Of a stretch of 64,000 nucleotides of DNA, positions 31,073 to 40,755 are shown piece by piece; position 1 is the stretch's first letter; every line of letters starts with the position of its first letter. A program made the position numbers and the translations under genes. This DNA is from an uncultured Pseudomonadota bacterium (lineage in GTDB: Bacteria > Pseudomonadota > Gammaproteobacteria > Burkholderiales > SG8-39). The notes beneath the pieces were generated by a model that saw only the letters and a list, made by a program, of their open reading frames with translations, was not told the DNA's origin and did no database searches. The DNA lies in the NCBI GenBank assembly GCA_903921325.1, contig CAIXPL010000024.1:62001-126000 (forward strand), in the 5' to 3' direction.

Positions 31073-31936
31073 ATGGCCACCGATTCCGCTCTGCTGGACG
31101 TTGAAACCGAAGACTTCATCGGCAAACTCGGCATCCCCCCCTGTCCCGGCATTCTGGTTCAGATCATGCGGGCGATACGGGTCGATGAACCGGATTTCAA
31201 CCACATCACAAAGCTGATCAGTGCCGATGTGGCACTGGCCGCCGGCATGCTGAAAGCAGTCAACTCGAGTTACTACGGCCTGGCCACCAAAGTGACCACC
31301 GTGCACCGGGCGCTCGCCGTGCTCGGCATGAATGCGGGCACCCAGATTCTTACGCGACTTGCGCTTGCCAAGGCGATGCCAGGCAGCGACACCCCGGCCA
31401 TGAAACGATTCTGGGCCAACTCGCTTCGCTATTCGCTGATTGCCAGCGTCGTTGCGCGCATGACGCGGGCGATCGAACCCGAACTGTGCGCGACGTTTCT
31501 GCTGTTTCGCGACGCCGGCATGGGTGTTTTGCTCGCTGCCAATCCGGCCTATGCCGAGGTGATGAATCCGGCCACCCTGCACGATGGTCAGTCGCTGCTT
31601 GACGCCGAGATGGCCATCTGCGGCACCAACCATACGCGCGTCGGATTCAGCATGGCACGCTCCTGGGAATTGAGCATGGAGACCCAACTCGCGATTTTTA
31701 ACCATCACAACTATGGCGCCAACCCGCAGTTGCGCAGCGGGGCGCCACGCAATGCGCTGCGTCTGACTGCCATCGGCCTGGTTGTGGACGTCACCGCCTG
31801 CCGCATTGCACGCCTGCCTTGCGTGGAATGGGACAGAGTGGGTGCCTTTGCGATGGAATGCCTCGAACTCGATGAGTCCGATGTGGATGACATCGTGCGC
31901 GAAGCCGCGCTGGTGGTACCAGGCGCCTCGAGCTAG
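31073..31936 (+). CDS. HDOD domain signalling protein
   Basis: Protein of 287 aa built mainly of one HDOD domain: KLGIPPCPGILVQIMRAIR, ITKLISADVALAAGMLKAVNSSYYGL and VTTVHRALAVLGMNAGTQIL are typical (about residues 18-100), followed by the helical remainder (FRDAGMGVLLAANPAYAEVM). HDOD domains resemble HD phosphohydrolases but lack the metal pair and act as scaffolds in stress, motility and c-di-GMP pathways. No output domain is fused. It stands alone, facing the hydrolase operon with a 5-nt gap. Confidence 0.88.
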   Translation: MATDSALLDVETEDFIGKLGIPPCPGILVQIMRAIRVDEPDFNHITKLISADVALAAGMLKAVNSSYYGLATKVTTVHRALAVLGMNAGTQILTRLALAKAMPGSDTPAMKRFWANSLRYSLIASVVARMTRAIEPELCATFLLFRDAGMGVLLAANPAYAEVMNPATLHDGQSLLDAEMAICGTNHTRVGFSMARSWELSMETQLAIFNHHNYGANPQLRSGAPRNALRLTAIGLVVDVTACRIARLPCVEWDRVGAFAMECLELDESDVDDIVREAALVVPGASS

Positions 31937-31941
31937 CCCGC

Positions 31942-32829
31942 TTAACCGCCGTTGCGCGCGAGGAACCCGGCAATCAGCCGGGCAAGCGTGCCCGGGTGCT
32001 CCCAGTGCAGCATATGGCCGGCATCGTCAATGCGCTGCATTTCATGCTGCGCCAGGGCTGCGCGGCGCCGTGCGAGCCGCGATTCATTCAACTGATGGCG
32101 CGCCAGATTCTCTGACTGACTAGCCTGCACCCACAGGACGGGCGCCACGATCGAACGCCAGCACGCCATTGCCTCGTCAAGCCGCCAAAGATCAGGGCCA
32201 GCGCGCAAATGTGCCGGATCAGCGCGCAATCGATGCTGCCCGAGTTGATCGGGCTCACTCCAATGTTCGGCCACGTAGCGGGCGCGAGCCGGTTCAATGC
32301 GCGAGCTCAACTGCCGCACCCGCCGTACGACGGTATCAAAATCATCAAACGCGCGACGCTGCTCAAAGCGCGTCAGATCGTCGAGCCAGTTGCGCAGATG
32401 CTCAGGTGCCTCGCGCGGGGCGCGACTGCGCAGACCAAACCCCTCCAGATTGATGAGGCTACGCACCCGCTGCGGGCGCACTGCGGCAAAGAGAGAAGCA
32501 ATATTGCCACCCAGGCTGTGGCCGAGCAGATGGACCGGTGCCGAATCATCCAGTGTTGTAAACCACTGGTCCAGGTCCGCCAGGTAGTCGGTATAGCTGT
32601 AGATACCATCGCGCGCCCACTCGCTCAGACCAAAGCCGCGCAAGTCCGGCGCGACGCACTGCCATTGGTGTCCCAGCGCATCGAGTTCATCGACGATGAA
32701 CTGGAACGAGGCTGAACAATCCATCCAGCCATGCAGCAGCACCAGCCGAGGTGCACCCGGGTTGCCCCAGGTGCGCACATGCATGTTCAGCCCGCGAATC
32801 TCACGAAAGCTTGAACGGCTCGCCAGCAT
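31942..32829 (-). CDS. Alpha/beta hydrolase
   Basis: Hydrolase of 295 aa with the oxyanion-hole LVLLHGWMDCSASFQ, the nucleophile elbow HLLGHSLGGNIA and the C-terminal histidine in IDDAGHMLHWEHP. Its ATG at 32829 overlaps the thiolase stop (TGATG), so the two are translationally coupled. In this operon it may be a thioesterase or C-C hydrolase acting on a pathway intermediate. The substrate is not predictable from sequence. The upstream 19 codons of open frame lie inside the thiolase gene and are not used. Confidence 0.85.
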   Translation of the reverse strand: MLASRSSFREIRGLNMHVRTWGNPGAPRLVLLHGWMDCSASFQFIVDELDALGHQWQCVAPDLRGFGLSEWARDGIYSYTDYLADLDQWFTTLDDSAPVHLLGHSLGGNIASLFAAVRPQRVRSLINLEGFGLRSRAPREAPEHLRNWLDDLTRFEQRRAFDDFDTVVRRVRQLSSRIEPARARYVAEHWSEPDQLGQHRLRADPAHLRAGPDLWRLDEAMACWRSIVAPVLWVQASQSENLARHQLNESRLARRRAALAQHEMQRIDDAGHMLHWEHPGTLARLIAGFLARNGG

Positions 32830-34034
32830 CAGACGCGTTCGAGGGCGAGCGCAATGCCTTGCCCGACGCCAATACACATCGTGCACAGCGCACGCCGACC
32901 GCCGGTGCGATGCAGTTGCCGGGTCGCGGTCAGCGCCAGACGCACACCGGACATGCCCAGCGGGTGTCCAAACGCAATCGCACCCCCATTGGGGTTCACG
33001 TGTGCCGCGTTACCCGGCAGCCCCAGTTCGCGCAGCACCGCAAGGCCCTGCGCAGCAAATGCTTCGTTCAACTCGACCACATCAAAATCACTGATGCGCA
33101 TATTCAGGCGCGCAAGCAGCCGCTGGGTGGCCGGCACCGGGCCGATACCCATCACGCGCGGCGCCACGCCGGCGGTGGCCGCGCCGATGATGCGGGCAAG
33201 CGGACGCAGACCATGCTCGCGCACCGCCTCCTCGGAGGCCACCAGCAGCGCGGCGGCGCCATCGTTGACTCCGGATGCGTTGCCTGCCGTCACCGTGCCA
33301 TTGGCACGAAAGCTCGCCTTCAGCTTGCCCAGTGTCTCAAGGGTCGTGTCAGCACGCGGATGCTCATCGACGCTGAACTCGCGCACCTCGCCTTTGCGCC
33401 CAGGGATCGCCACCGCGATGATTTCCTCGCGCAGGGTGCCCTCATTGATCGCCCGTGCGGCACGCTGCTGGCTCTCAAGGGCAAAGCGATCCTGATCGTC
33501 ACGCGAAATGCCGTACTGCTCGGCCACATTTTCAGCCGTTTGCCCCATGGAATCGACGCCGTAGCGGCGCTCCATCTCCGGATTCACAAAACGCCAGCCG
33601 ATGGTGGTGTCATGAATCTCGTTATGACGCGAAAACGCACTGGTCGCCTTGGGCATCACAAACGGTGCGCGGCTCATGCTCTCGACGCCCCCGGCGATGG
33701 CCAGGGCCAGTTCGCCGGTCTGGATGGCGCGAGTAGCACAGGCCAGGGCTTCAAGCCCTGAACCACACAGGCGGTTCACTGTTGCCGCGGGCACCGATTC
33801 GGGCAATCCGGCGAGCAGCGAGGACATGCGTGCCACATTGCGATTGTCCTCACCGGCTTGATTGACACAGCCGTAGTAGACCTCGTCGATGCGTGACCAG
33901 TCGAGGGTCGTATTGCGCGCCATCAGCGCCTTGAGCGGCAAGGCGCCCAGATCGTCGGTGCGAATGCCCGAGAGCGATCCGCCATAGCGTCCGATCGGGG
34001 TGCGGATACCATCACAAATATAGGCCTGCGCCAT
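32829..34034 (-). CDS. pcaF: 3-oxoadipyl-CoA/acetyl-CoA acyltransferase (thiolase)
   Basis: Degradative thiolase of 401 aa. The acyl-accepting Cys90 is in [11 protein letters not shown], the second signature is in [17 protein letters not shown], and the proton-transfer cysteine (Cys387) is in [10 protein letters not shown]. The length and [21 protein letters not shown] segment resemble PcaF/PaaJ beta-ketoadipyl-CoA thiolases, which yield succinyl-CoA and acetyl-CoA. General acetyl-CoA acetyltransferase activity remains possible. It starts 16 nt after the amidohydrolase stop. Confidence 0.88.
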   Translation of the reverse strand: MAQAYICDGIRTPIGRYGGSLSGIRTDDLGALPLKALMARNTTLDWSRIDEVYYGCVNQAGEDNRNVARMSSLLAGLPESVPAATVNRLCGSGLEALACATRAIQTGELALAIAGGVESMSRAPFVMPKATSAFSRHNEIHDTTIGWRFVNPEMERRYGVDSMGQTAENVAEQYGISRDDQDRFALESQQRAARAINEGTLREEIIAVAIPGRKGEVREFSVDEHPRADTTLETLGKLKASFRANGTVTAGNASGVNDGAAALLVASEEAVREHGLRPLARIIGAATAGVAPRVMGIGPVPATQRLLARLNMRISDFDVVELNEAFAAQGLAVLRELGLPGNAAHVNPNGGAIAFGHPLGMSGVRLALTATRQLHRTGGRRALCTMCIGVGQGIALALERV

Positions 34035-34050
34035 GACTTGCTCTCCTTGC

Positions 34051-34893
34051 CTACAGACCGAGCACGCGCTCGGCGTTGCCGTGAAAGATCTTTTCCATTA
34101 CCGCATCGCTGTAGCCCAGCTCCGCCCACTCTTTCAGAATGCGCGCATAGGGCAGGCTTGGATAGTCACTGCCGAACATGATCTTGTCCTGCAAGCGGGC
34201 ACGCATGTCCACTTTGAGTGACGCGGGAAAGTATTTGGGCGCCCAACCGGACATTTCCCAGAACACATTACCCTTGTGCAGCGCGACAGCCGTCGCCTCA
34301 TCGACCCAGGGCCAGCCCGGATGCGCCATGATGATCTTGAGGTTGGGGAAATCGGCTGCCAGATCGTCAATGGCCGCCGGATGGGCGTGGCGGATGCGTG
34401 CACCCATGCCACCGGGCATCCCTGCCCCCATGCCAGTGGTGCCCACATCGATCATGACCGCTGCGCCAAGCTCATCGAGCAACCCGAATAGCGGGTAGAA
34501 GCGGGTGTCGTTCACCGCGAAGTGCTGCATGATCGGATGAAAGTGAAAGCCGACAAAGCCCAGATCCTGCATCGCGTGGCGCGCCTCGCGCATGGCGAGC
34601 TCACCTTTGAACGGATCGAGCGTGCCCCAGCACTGCACGATGCGCTGCGGATGGCGCTTCCACATGGCGTGCACATAATCATTGGTGCACGGCGGCGTCG
34701 CGACAGTGGTTTCCAGATCGAGTGCCACAAGACACGCCTCAACACCGGCATCGGTAAATTCAGAGAGCACCTCATCCTCGGTCTTGGCGACCCAGCCGCG
34801 GCTCCAGTACTTGGCGAGCGCCTCGACATACGGCCCCTGGCTGTCGATCCAGGTCTGTGTACCCGGATAGCAATGCAGATCAATGATTCTCAT
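34051..34893 (-). CDS. Amidohydrolase-2 family protein with altered HxH motif
   Basis: TIM-barrel protein of 280 aa related to ACMSD and gamma-resorcylate decarboxylases. It has [31 protein letters not shown] (metal-site His) and [21 protein letters not shown] (metal-site Asp). The strand-1 motif, normally DxHxH, reads IDLHCYPG (His7, Tyr9), so one metal ligand appears replaced. It may be a decarboxylase or hydrolase with a changed metal site. Its ATG overlaps the ligase stop by 4 nt, tying it to acid activation. Confidence 0.8.
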   Translation of the reverse strand: MRIIDLHCYPGTQTWIDSQGPYVEALAKYWSRGWVAKTEDEVLSEFTDAGVEACLVALDLETTVATPPCTNDYVHAMWKRHPQRIVQCWGTLDPFKGELAMREARHAMQDLGFVGFHFHPIMQHFAVNDTRFYPLFGLLDELGAAVMIDVGTTGMGAGMPGGMGARIRHAHPAAIDDLAADFPNLKIIMAHPGWPWVDEATAVALHKGNVFWEMSGWAPKYFPASLKVDMRARLQDKIMFGSDYPSLPYARILKEWAELGYSDAVMEKIFHGNAERVLGL

Positions 34894-36542
34894 GAGGCTG
34901 CCTTTTCCTTTGCAATCTTTTCGCTGACCCACTCACCCAGCGCCTTCTTGGACACCTTGCCAAAGGTCGACACCGGGAATTCCGCCAATTGCTCCAGGCG
35001 CTCGGGCAGTTTGAATTTGGCGATTTCCTTGTCCATCAAGAAGTTGACCAGTTCCTTCAGCGTGAGCGTCTGCCCCGAGTGCAGAATCACATAGGCGCAC
35101 ATCCGCTCACCGAGATTGTCATCGGGCATCGGCACGCAGGCGACGTTTTGCACCGCCGGGTGCATCAGGATGAGATTCTCAACTTCCTCGGCGCTGATCT
35201 TCTCGCCACCGCGGTTGATCAGGTCCTTCTTGCGCCCCTCGACAACGTAATTGCCCGATGGATGCTGGCGCATCAGGTCACCCGAGCGATAAAACCCGTC
35301 GGGCGTGAATTGGCGTGCGTTGTATTCCGGCACGCCGTAATAGCCGCGCAAGGTATACGGGCCACGGCAGGTAAGTTCACCCACCTCGCCCACGGCCACT
35401 TCGCGCCCTTCATCATCTACAAGCCGAATCTCGTCATCGGCGCAGATCGGCCGGCCGCAGGTCTCGAGGCGCACCTCCTCCGGGTCGGTATCGCGCACGA
35501 ACATGAGCACCCCTTCAGACATGCCGAAGTTCTCCTGCACGAACACCCCGGGAATCAGCTCCCGGGTACGCAGGCGCACCTCCGGCTGCATGCGCTGGCC
35601 GCCACTCTGAATCACCTTGACACTGGACAAGTCATAGTTGCCGATGGCCGGGTCGTTGATCAGGCGAATGAGCAGCGCTGGTACGACTTTCACATGAGTG
35701 ACCCGATGACGCTGGATCAGCTTGAACATCTCCTCGGGGCGGGTGGTGGGCGATAGCACCACCTTCGCTCCGTTGAACATGAAACCCTGAATGCCCGGGC
35801 AGGCCAGTGGCAGGTTGTGGGCAATGGGCAGCGCCAGCAACAACACCGAGTCGCCATTCACACCGCAGACCGGTGCCGCCGTCTTGGAGTTGTAGGCATA
35901 GTCGTTATGCGTGCGCGGTATCAGCTTGGGAATGCCGGTGGTGCCACCGGAGAGCTGGAATATGCACGGATCGGTCGGATCGATCTCGATTGCGTTCAAT
36001 TCGCTCAGCGGCCTGGTCGCCGGGCGCTCAATCAACTCCTGCAGCGAATGCTCACCCGGGCCGGCCTTACCCAGCACGATGCGGATCTTGAGGGTGTCGG
36101 AATCGGCCATCACCCGCTCGATCATCGGGCCAAACTGGAAATCGCCCTGGCTGTGCGGGTAAATGCAGGTGCTCGCCCCGGACAAGCGGACGAACTGGCT
36201 GATTTCGGCATAGCGATGGGTAACCAGGGCCGCAATCGGTATGGCGCTGATCTTTTGCAGCGCGAAGTAGAGCAGCACGAACTCGGCCACATTGGGCAGC
36301 GTCGGCACGATGCGATCAAGCGGACGCACCCCGATCTCAAGCAGGTTGAGCGCCAGATTGTCGGTAATGCGGTCGATGTCTTTATAGCTGTATTCGCGCG
36401 CGCCTTCGATCAGCGCAATGCGATCACCGAATTGCCGATATACCTGGGCAAATTCTGCAGCAAGCGACTGGTCCTGCCAATAGCCTCGTTCCCGATAGCG
36501 TTGGGCAAATTCCGGTGGGAAAGGGACAACACCGTTCAGCAT
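34890..36542 (-). CDS. Aryl acid AMP/CoA ligase (DhbE/EntE-like)
   Basis: ANL-superfamily ligase of 550 aa. FPPEFAQRYRERGYWQDQSL matches the N-terminus of 2,3-dihydroxybenzoate/salicylate-AMP ligases. The P-loop-like FQLSGGTTGIPKLIPRTHN, the A5 segment FVQENFGMSEGVLMF, DGFYRSGDLM, GRKKDLINRGGEKIS and the catalytic lysine in PVSTFGKVSKKAL are all present. It probably activates a hydroxylated or amino benzoate to the adenylate and CoA thioester. No siderophore synthetase is nearby, so a catabolic role, with thiolase and hydrolase downstream, is favoured. ATG at 36542 with GGAG 6 nt upstream. Confidence 0.87.
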   Translation of the reverse strand: MLNGVVPFPPEFAQRYRERGYWQDQSLAAEFAQVYRQFGDRIALIEGAREYSYKDIDRITDNLALNLLEIGVRPLDRIVPTLPNVAEFVLLYFALQKISAIPIAALVTHRYAEISQFVRLSGASTCIYPHSQGDFQFGPMIERVMADSDTLKIRIVLGKAGPGEHSLQELIERPATRPLSELNAIEIDPTDPCIFQLSGGTTGIPKLIPRTHNDYAYNSKTAAPVCGVNGDSVLLLALPIAHNLPLACPGIQGFMFNGAKVVLSPTTRPEEMFKLIQRHRVTHVKVVPALLIRLINDPAIGNYDLSSVKVIQSGGQRMQPEVRLRTRELIPGVFVQENFGMSEGVLMFVRDTDPEEVRLETCGRPICADDEIRLVDDEGREVAVGEVGELTCRGPYTLRGYYGVPEYNARQFTPDGFYRSGDLMRQHPSGNYVVEGRKKDLINRGGEKISAEEVENLILMHPAVQNVACVPMPDDNLGERMCAYVILHSGQTLTLKELVNFLMDKEIAKFKLPERLEQLAEFPVSTFGKVSKKALGEWVSEKIAKEKAAS

Positions 36543-36661
36543 ATGCAGCTCCGCGTGAGCAGATTGAAAATATTGAGACCAGGCGAGACTCAGGCTCGCG
36601 ACCGTGCACTCGACCGAGCGCGCGCCTGGGTTAGCCCCGCATCAGCAGGATTGAGAAAGGA

Positions 36662-37438
36662 TCAGGTTGACGCGGTAAAGCCACCGTCGATCACAATGAT
36701 TTCGCCGGTGACAAAACGATTGCTGTTGACCAGTGACATGATGGTCTCCGCCACGTCCTCGGCAGTGACGCAACGCTTGAGCGGCGTGGCGCGTGCGCGC
36801 TTACCCATCAGATCCTCGTACTTGTCGCCCAGCATGCGCTCCATCCAGTCGCCTTCCATCCAGCCGGGCGCCACCGCGTTGACCCGGATATGCGGGCCCA
36901 GATTCCACGCCAGCGTTTTGGTCATATTGACCACGGCCGCCTTGCTGGCGGCATAGGGTAGCGGTTGCGGGCCGGGGCGCAATCCGACGATGCTGGCCGT
37001 ATTCACGATGCAAGGCCTGTCGGCCTTGCGCAGCAGCGGAACCGAAGCGCGGGTCACCTGAAACATGCCGCGCACGTTGACCGCGAACACACGGTCCCAA
37101 TCACCCAGGTCAAGAGATTCCAGATCTTTAGGCTTCCAGGGCGCCGTGATACCGGCGTTGTTCACCAGAACATCGAGCCGACCAAAGCGCGCCTCGATCT
37201 CGGCCAGCATGACCCGCACGCCGGCCTCATCACTCACATCGCATTTGTACAGCAGCGTGGCGGCCCCTGCGTCTGCGGCCTCTTGCGCGGTTTTGGCGGC
37301 AGCCTTGTCGCTTTGGCTATAGTTGATCACCACGTCGTAGCCGGCGCGCGCGAGGGCCACTGCGGCGCTGCGGCCGATACCGCTGGCGGCGCCAGTGATC
37401 AAGGCGACAGGACGTTGCTCGGACGGGGTTGCTGACAT
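36662..37438 (-). CDS. SDR family oxidoreductase
   Basis: Classical short-chain dehydrogenase of 258 aa. The cofactor motif ALITGAASGIGRSAAVALA (TGxxxGIG) is present, with NNAGIT, the catalytic Ser in NTASIVGLRPG, and Tyr-Lys in LPYAASKAAVVNMTK. The C-terminal PGWMEG and FVTGEIIVIDGG are standard. It may act as a dihydrodiol or beta-hydroxyacyl dehydrogenase in the ligase-thiolase operon. The ATG at 37438 is chosen because GGAG is 7 nt upstream. An abutting GTG at 37441 is less likely. Confidence 0.87.
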   Translation of the reverse strand: MSATPSEQRPVALITGAASGIGRSAAVALARAGYDVVINYSQSDKAAAKTAQEAADAGAATLLYKCDVSDEAGVRVMLAEIEARFGRLDVLVNNAGITAPWKPKDLESLDLGDWDRVFAVNVRGMFQVTRASVPLLRKADRPCIVNTASIVGLRPGPQPLPYAASKAAVVNMTKTLAWNLGPHIRVNAVAPGWMEGDWMERMLGDKYEDLMGKRARATPLKRCVTAEDVAETIMSLVNSNRFVTGEIIVIDGGFTAST

Positions 37439-37467
37439 CACGCTGCTCCGGTTCTGGAAGGTCGCCG

Positions 37468-37473
37468 ATTATA
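37468..37473 (-). promoter_or_regulatory. Likely -10 element of the aryl-CoA operon
   Basis: The minus strand reads TATAAT about 30 nt above the SDR ATG. A matching -35 is weak. The position fits a promoter for the SDR-ligase-amidohydrolase-thiolase-hydrolase set. Confidence 0.4.
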
Positions 37474-37556
37474 GGCGATCGACCCGACTCGCAGCGCCTG
37501 CAGTCGGGCAAACCTGTCGATGTGCGCCCACAATGAGGTGCGCTTGACCAGCGCCC

Positions 37557-38192
37557 CTACTGATGCGCCCCGGCTTGCTGCAAGAGCCGAATGATGTCCG
37601 GATTGCCCGATTTGACGGCCATCCCGAGGGCGGTCAGACCGGCCTCATTGCGTATATTCGGTTCGGCCACTTCCCAGAGCAGCAGCTTGAGCGCTTCGAA
37701 ATGGCCCTCGCGCGCAGCGAGCATCAAGGCGCTCGAACCATTGGGTGTCAGCGCATCAATATCGGCGCCCCGATCGAGCAGCAATCGCACCACGGAGGTG
37801 TGACCATCAAAAGCCGCATAGTGCAAAGCGCACCACCCCGGTTGGTTGACTTTCGCGCCGGCTGAAATCAACTGACGGGCAATTTCCAGATGACCGCGCA
37901 GCGCGGCAAACATCAGCGCGGTCTCATGATGGGTGTTGCGATAATCGATCCTGGCGCGACGCGCAATCAACAGGCGTGTCACACCGCCGGCACCCTCGCG
38001 CGCTGCTACCAGCAGCAGGCTGTCACCCTGGGCATTGACTGAATCCACGTCATAGCCGGCATCGAGCATCTGGCGTACCTGCCCGACATCGTCCAGTCGC
38101 ACTTTGCCAAAGAGATCATCGACCGTGGCGAGCGCGCTGCCGGCTGCGATCAAAAGCATGCAACCGACCAGCCAGGAGCGCAGATGCATCAT
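37557..38192 (-). CDS. Exported ankyrin-repeat protein
   Basis: Protein of 211 aa with a signal peptide (HLRSWLVGCMLLIAAGSALA) and about five ankyrin repeats covering the rest, for example GDSLLLVAAREGAGGVTRLLI, ETALMFAALRGHLEIARQLI and SALMLAAREGHFEALKLLL. It probably acts in the periplasm as a protein-binding module with no enzymatic motif. Its ATG overlaps the tatD stop by 4 nt. Genes of this kind are commonly found behind tatD in Burkholderiales. Confidence 0.88.
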   Translation of the reverse strand: MMHLRSWLVGCMLLIAAGSALATVDDLFGKVRLDDVGQVRQMLDAGYDVDSVNAQGDSLLLVAAREGAGGVTRLLIARRARIDYRNTHHETALMFAALRGHLEIARQLISAGAKVNQPGWCALHYAAFDGHTSVVRLLLDRGADIDALTPNGSSALMLAAREGHFEALKLLLWEVAEPNIRNEAGLTALGMAVKSGNPDIIRLLQQAGAHQ

Positions 38193-38998
38193 GTCCCGAG
38201 CGCCGAGAGCGCTGCCCGATCGCGCAACGCGGAGCGCTCGAGCGCGAACAGTTTCAGAAAATTATCGGTCGTGCAGCGTTCGATGTCGGCCGGATCGAGG
38301 CCGCGCAATTGCGCCAGATAGTTCGCGGTATGGCGCACGAACGAAGGTTCGTTCACCTTGCCGCGCATCGGCACGGGTGCCAGGTAAGGCGCATCGGTTT
38401 CCACCAGCATTCTGTCCAGTGGCACGGCGCGGGCCACCTCGCGCAGGGCCTCGGCATTACGGAACGTCACGATGCCTGAAAAAGAGATCATGAAACCCAG
38501 ATCCATCGCCGCCTTGGCCACCTCCAGCGATTCGGTAAAGCAGTGCATGACGCCCCCCACGGTCTGCGCTTTCTCCTCGCGCAGAATGCGCAGCGTGTCA
38601 TCGGCTGCGGCACGGGTATGCACGATGAGCGGCTTGCCGACGGCGCGCGCGGCGCGGATATGCCGGCGAAAGCGCTCCTGCTGCCAGCCCATGTCACCAC
38701 TCACGCGAAAGTAATCAAGGCCGGTCTCGCCGACCGCCACAATGCGCTCCCGGCTGGCCAGTGCGACCAGTTCCTCCACCTGCGGCTCCGGCACATCCTC
38801 ATAGTCAGGATGAACGCCGGCCGAGGCCCACAGGTGGCTGTGTGCGAGCGCCAATGCTTCCACGGCCGGGAATGTTTCCAGTGTCACTGACACGCACAGC
38901 GCCGCGGCGACTCCGGCCTGATCCATGCGATCGAGCACCGCCGGCAACTGTCCGGCCAGATCATCAAAATTCAAATGGCAATGCGAATCAACCAACAT
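38189..38998 (-). CDS. tatD: TatD family metal-dependent DNase
   Basis: TIM-barrel nuclease of 269 aa. MLVDSHCHLNFDDL supplies the first HxH metal pair, VAVGETGLDYFR the bridging Glu, KPLIVHTRAA and GGVMHCFTES further histidines, and LVETDAPYLAPVP the final Asp. TatD enzymes are 3'-5' exonucleases linked to DNA repair. The start is the ATG at 38998. It follows holB by 55 nt, and the pilZ gene often found between them is absent. Confidence 0.93.
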   Translation of the reverse strand: MLVDSHCHLNFDDLAGQLPAVLDRMDQAGVAAALCVSVTLETFPAVEALALAHSHLWASAGVHPDYEDVPEPQVEELVALASRERIVAVGETGLDYFRVSGDMGWQQERFRRHIRAARAVGKPLIVHTRAAADDTLRILREEKAQTVGGVMHCFTESLEVAKAAMDLGFMISFSGIVTFRNAEALREVARAVPLDRMLVETDAPYLAPVPMRGKVNEPSFVRHTANYLAQLRGLDPADIERCTTDNFLKLFALERSALRDRAALSALGT

Positions 38999-39053
38999 GC
39001 GCAATTCGTCCCTCAGCGACAGGCTCTCATTATGACAGTCCGCGGCGAGCCAA

Positions 39054-40127
39054 TCACCGCCGTGCCATGCCAAGCCCCTGCCACTGGATCAACAGGTCGT
39101 CAATCACCAGGCGCGGATTGAGTGGATGATCGGCCAGTGCCCGGGCGCGGCGCAGTTGCAGTTCAAACTCAAACATGCGCTCGCTGTCCAGGGCGCTCGC
39201 CAGGCGCCCGAGCGCCTCGGCCTGCTTCACAAAAAATCGCGGGGCAAGCGCGTTTCTTGCGGCAATCAGATCGCACATCCATTTGTGCAGCAGATCGATC
39301 ACAGACGCAATCGGAAAGGCCGCCAGCCGCGCGCTGAACCGTGCCACATCGAGCGCGGCCCCCGATGGATTGGTGGCGCCTGATGAACTGGAGGCGCGCA
39401 CGGCGCTTGCAGCGAGCTCGGCGAGGACGGCGGCAATCTCTTGCAGCGGTCCCGGGTCGAGCGCCTGCAGCGGCAAGCCGCCCACCAGTGCGAGGCGCTC
39501 GGCGGCCTGCGCCACACCGGCCTGCTCGAGCCAGTGCAGCGCCGCGCTCTGCTCGGGTGCGCGACAAGGCAAACGCTGGCAGCGGCTGCGTACCGTCGGC
39601 AGCAGCTGCGCAGGTCGATGGCTGACCAGAATCAACAGGCTCGCCGGCGGGGGCTCTTCCAGCGTCTTGAGGAGCGCATTGGCGGTGGCCCGGTTCATCG
39701 CCTCGGCAGGCACCACGAGGGCGATTTTCCAGCCTCCCTGGTGGGCTCCGACGCCCATCCAGCGCTGCATGTCGCGAATTTGTTCGACCCGGATATCCCG
39801 GCTGGGCTTGCGCGCCCGGCTGGGCGCACGCTCAGCGTCCTCGCCGCTGTTCGCCTCCTCGGCCTCAGGTTGAATCACGGAAAAATCGGGATGGGACTGT
39901 GCACGGATCAGTGTGCATGCCCGGCAGACACCACAGGCAAATCCGTCGGCGGACGCATTCAAACATAACAATCCACTTGCGAATTGCATTGCAAGCTGTT
40001 GTTTACCAATATATTGTGGCCCATGAATCAATAATGCATGGGGAAGCGAGGCACGCCGCGCCTGGAGCTGACGCCAGGGCTCGGCCTGCCACGGGTAAAG
40101 ATACTTTTCAAATTCACTATTGTTCAT
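39054..40127 (-). CDS. holB: DNA polymerase III subunit delta'
   Basis: Clamp-loader subunit of 357 aa. YPWQAEPWRQLQARRASLPHALLIHGP is the HolB N-terminus. CGVCRACTLIRAQSHPDF is the zinc module. IRDMQRWMGVGAHQGGWKIALVVPAEAMN and ANALLKTLEEPPPASLLILVSH hold the degenerate AAA+ sensor region. The P-loop position reads GPQYIGKQQLA, altered from a normal Walker A as expected for delta'. It overlaps tmk by 11 nt. Confidence 0.93.
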   Translation of the reverse strand: MNNSEFEKYLYPWQAEPWRQLQARRASLPHALLIHGPQYIGKQQLAMQFASGLLCLNASADGFACGVCRACTLIRAQSHPDFSVIQPEAEEANSGEDAERAPSRARKPSRDIRVEQIRDMQRWMGVGAHQGGWKIALVVPAEAMNRATANALLKTLEEPPPASLLILVSHRPAQLLPTVRSRCQRLPCRAPEQSAALHWLEQAGVAQAAERLALVGGLPLQALDPGPLQEIAAVLAELAASAVRASSSSGATNPSGAALDVARFSARLAAFPIASVIDLLHKWMCDLIAARNALAPRFFVKQAEALGRLASALDSERMFEFELQLRRARALADHPLNPRLVIDDLLIQWQGLGMARR

Positions 40128-40755
40128 TTAAACAATATCTTCGAATGACTTTCTCAACTGAATTCTTTACTTCGTTCGGCGTTTGATTGGCATCGATCAC
40201 GTGCATACGATCCGGATCGTGGCGTGCGCGCGCCTGATATCCCGTGCGCACGCGCTGAAAAAACTCGCCGTCTTCCTTTTCAAAGCGATCAAGTTCGAGC
40301 GAGGCTTGCTTGCGGCGTGCAAGGCTCACCTCGACCGGAAGGTCAAACAACAAGGTCACGTCAGGTTGCAATTCACCCTGCACCCAGCGTTCCAGTTCAG
40401 CGACTGGCACCACGCCCAAGCCGCGCGCCGCTCCCTGATAGGCGTAAGTTGAGTCGGTGAAGCGATCGCAGACCACCCATTGGCCCGCCGCAAGCGCGGG
40501 CAGAATCACCTGCGCAATGTGCTCGGCCCGCGCCGCAAAAATCAGCAGCGTTTCAGTGGCCAGAGTCATTGAGTGATGCAGCAGCAGCTCGCGCAAACGC
40601 TCGCCGATTTCAGTCCCGCCCGGTTCACGGGTCATCCGAACCACCTTTCCGTGAACCTCCAGGAGCTCGCGCACGGTGCCCAGATGGGAACTCTTGCCAG
40701 CCCCATCGACGCCCTCCAGTGTGATGAATCGTCCACGCGGCTGTGTCATGCTCAC
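40117..40755 (-). CDS. tmk: Thymidylate kinase
   Basis: dTMP kinase of 212 aa. The P-loop FITLEGVDGAGKSSHL, the DRY-like CDRFTDSTYAYQGAARGL and the thymidine-site TREPGGTEIGERLRELLL are present, and the LID region has LARRKQASLELDRFEKE. The GTG at 40755 has AGGG 5 nt upstream and overlaps the mltG stop (GTGA). The ATG two codons later (40749) is the alternative. The mltG-tmk-holB-tatD order is the conserved beta/gammaproteobacterial one. Confidence 0.94.
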   Translation of the reverse strand: MSMTQPRGRFITLEGVDGAGKSSHLGTVRELLEVHGKVVRMTREPGGTEIGERLRELLLHHSMTLATETLLIFAARAEHIAQVILPALAAGQWVVCDRFTDSTYAYQGAARGLGVVPVAELERWVQGELQPDVTLLFDLPVEVSLARRKQASLELDRFEKEDGEFFQRVRTGYQARARHDPDRMHVIDANQTPNEVKNSVEKVIRRYCLNEQ

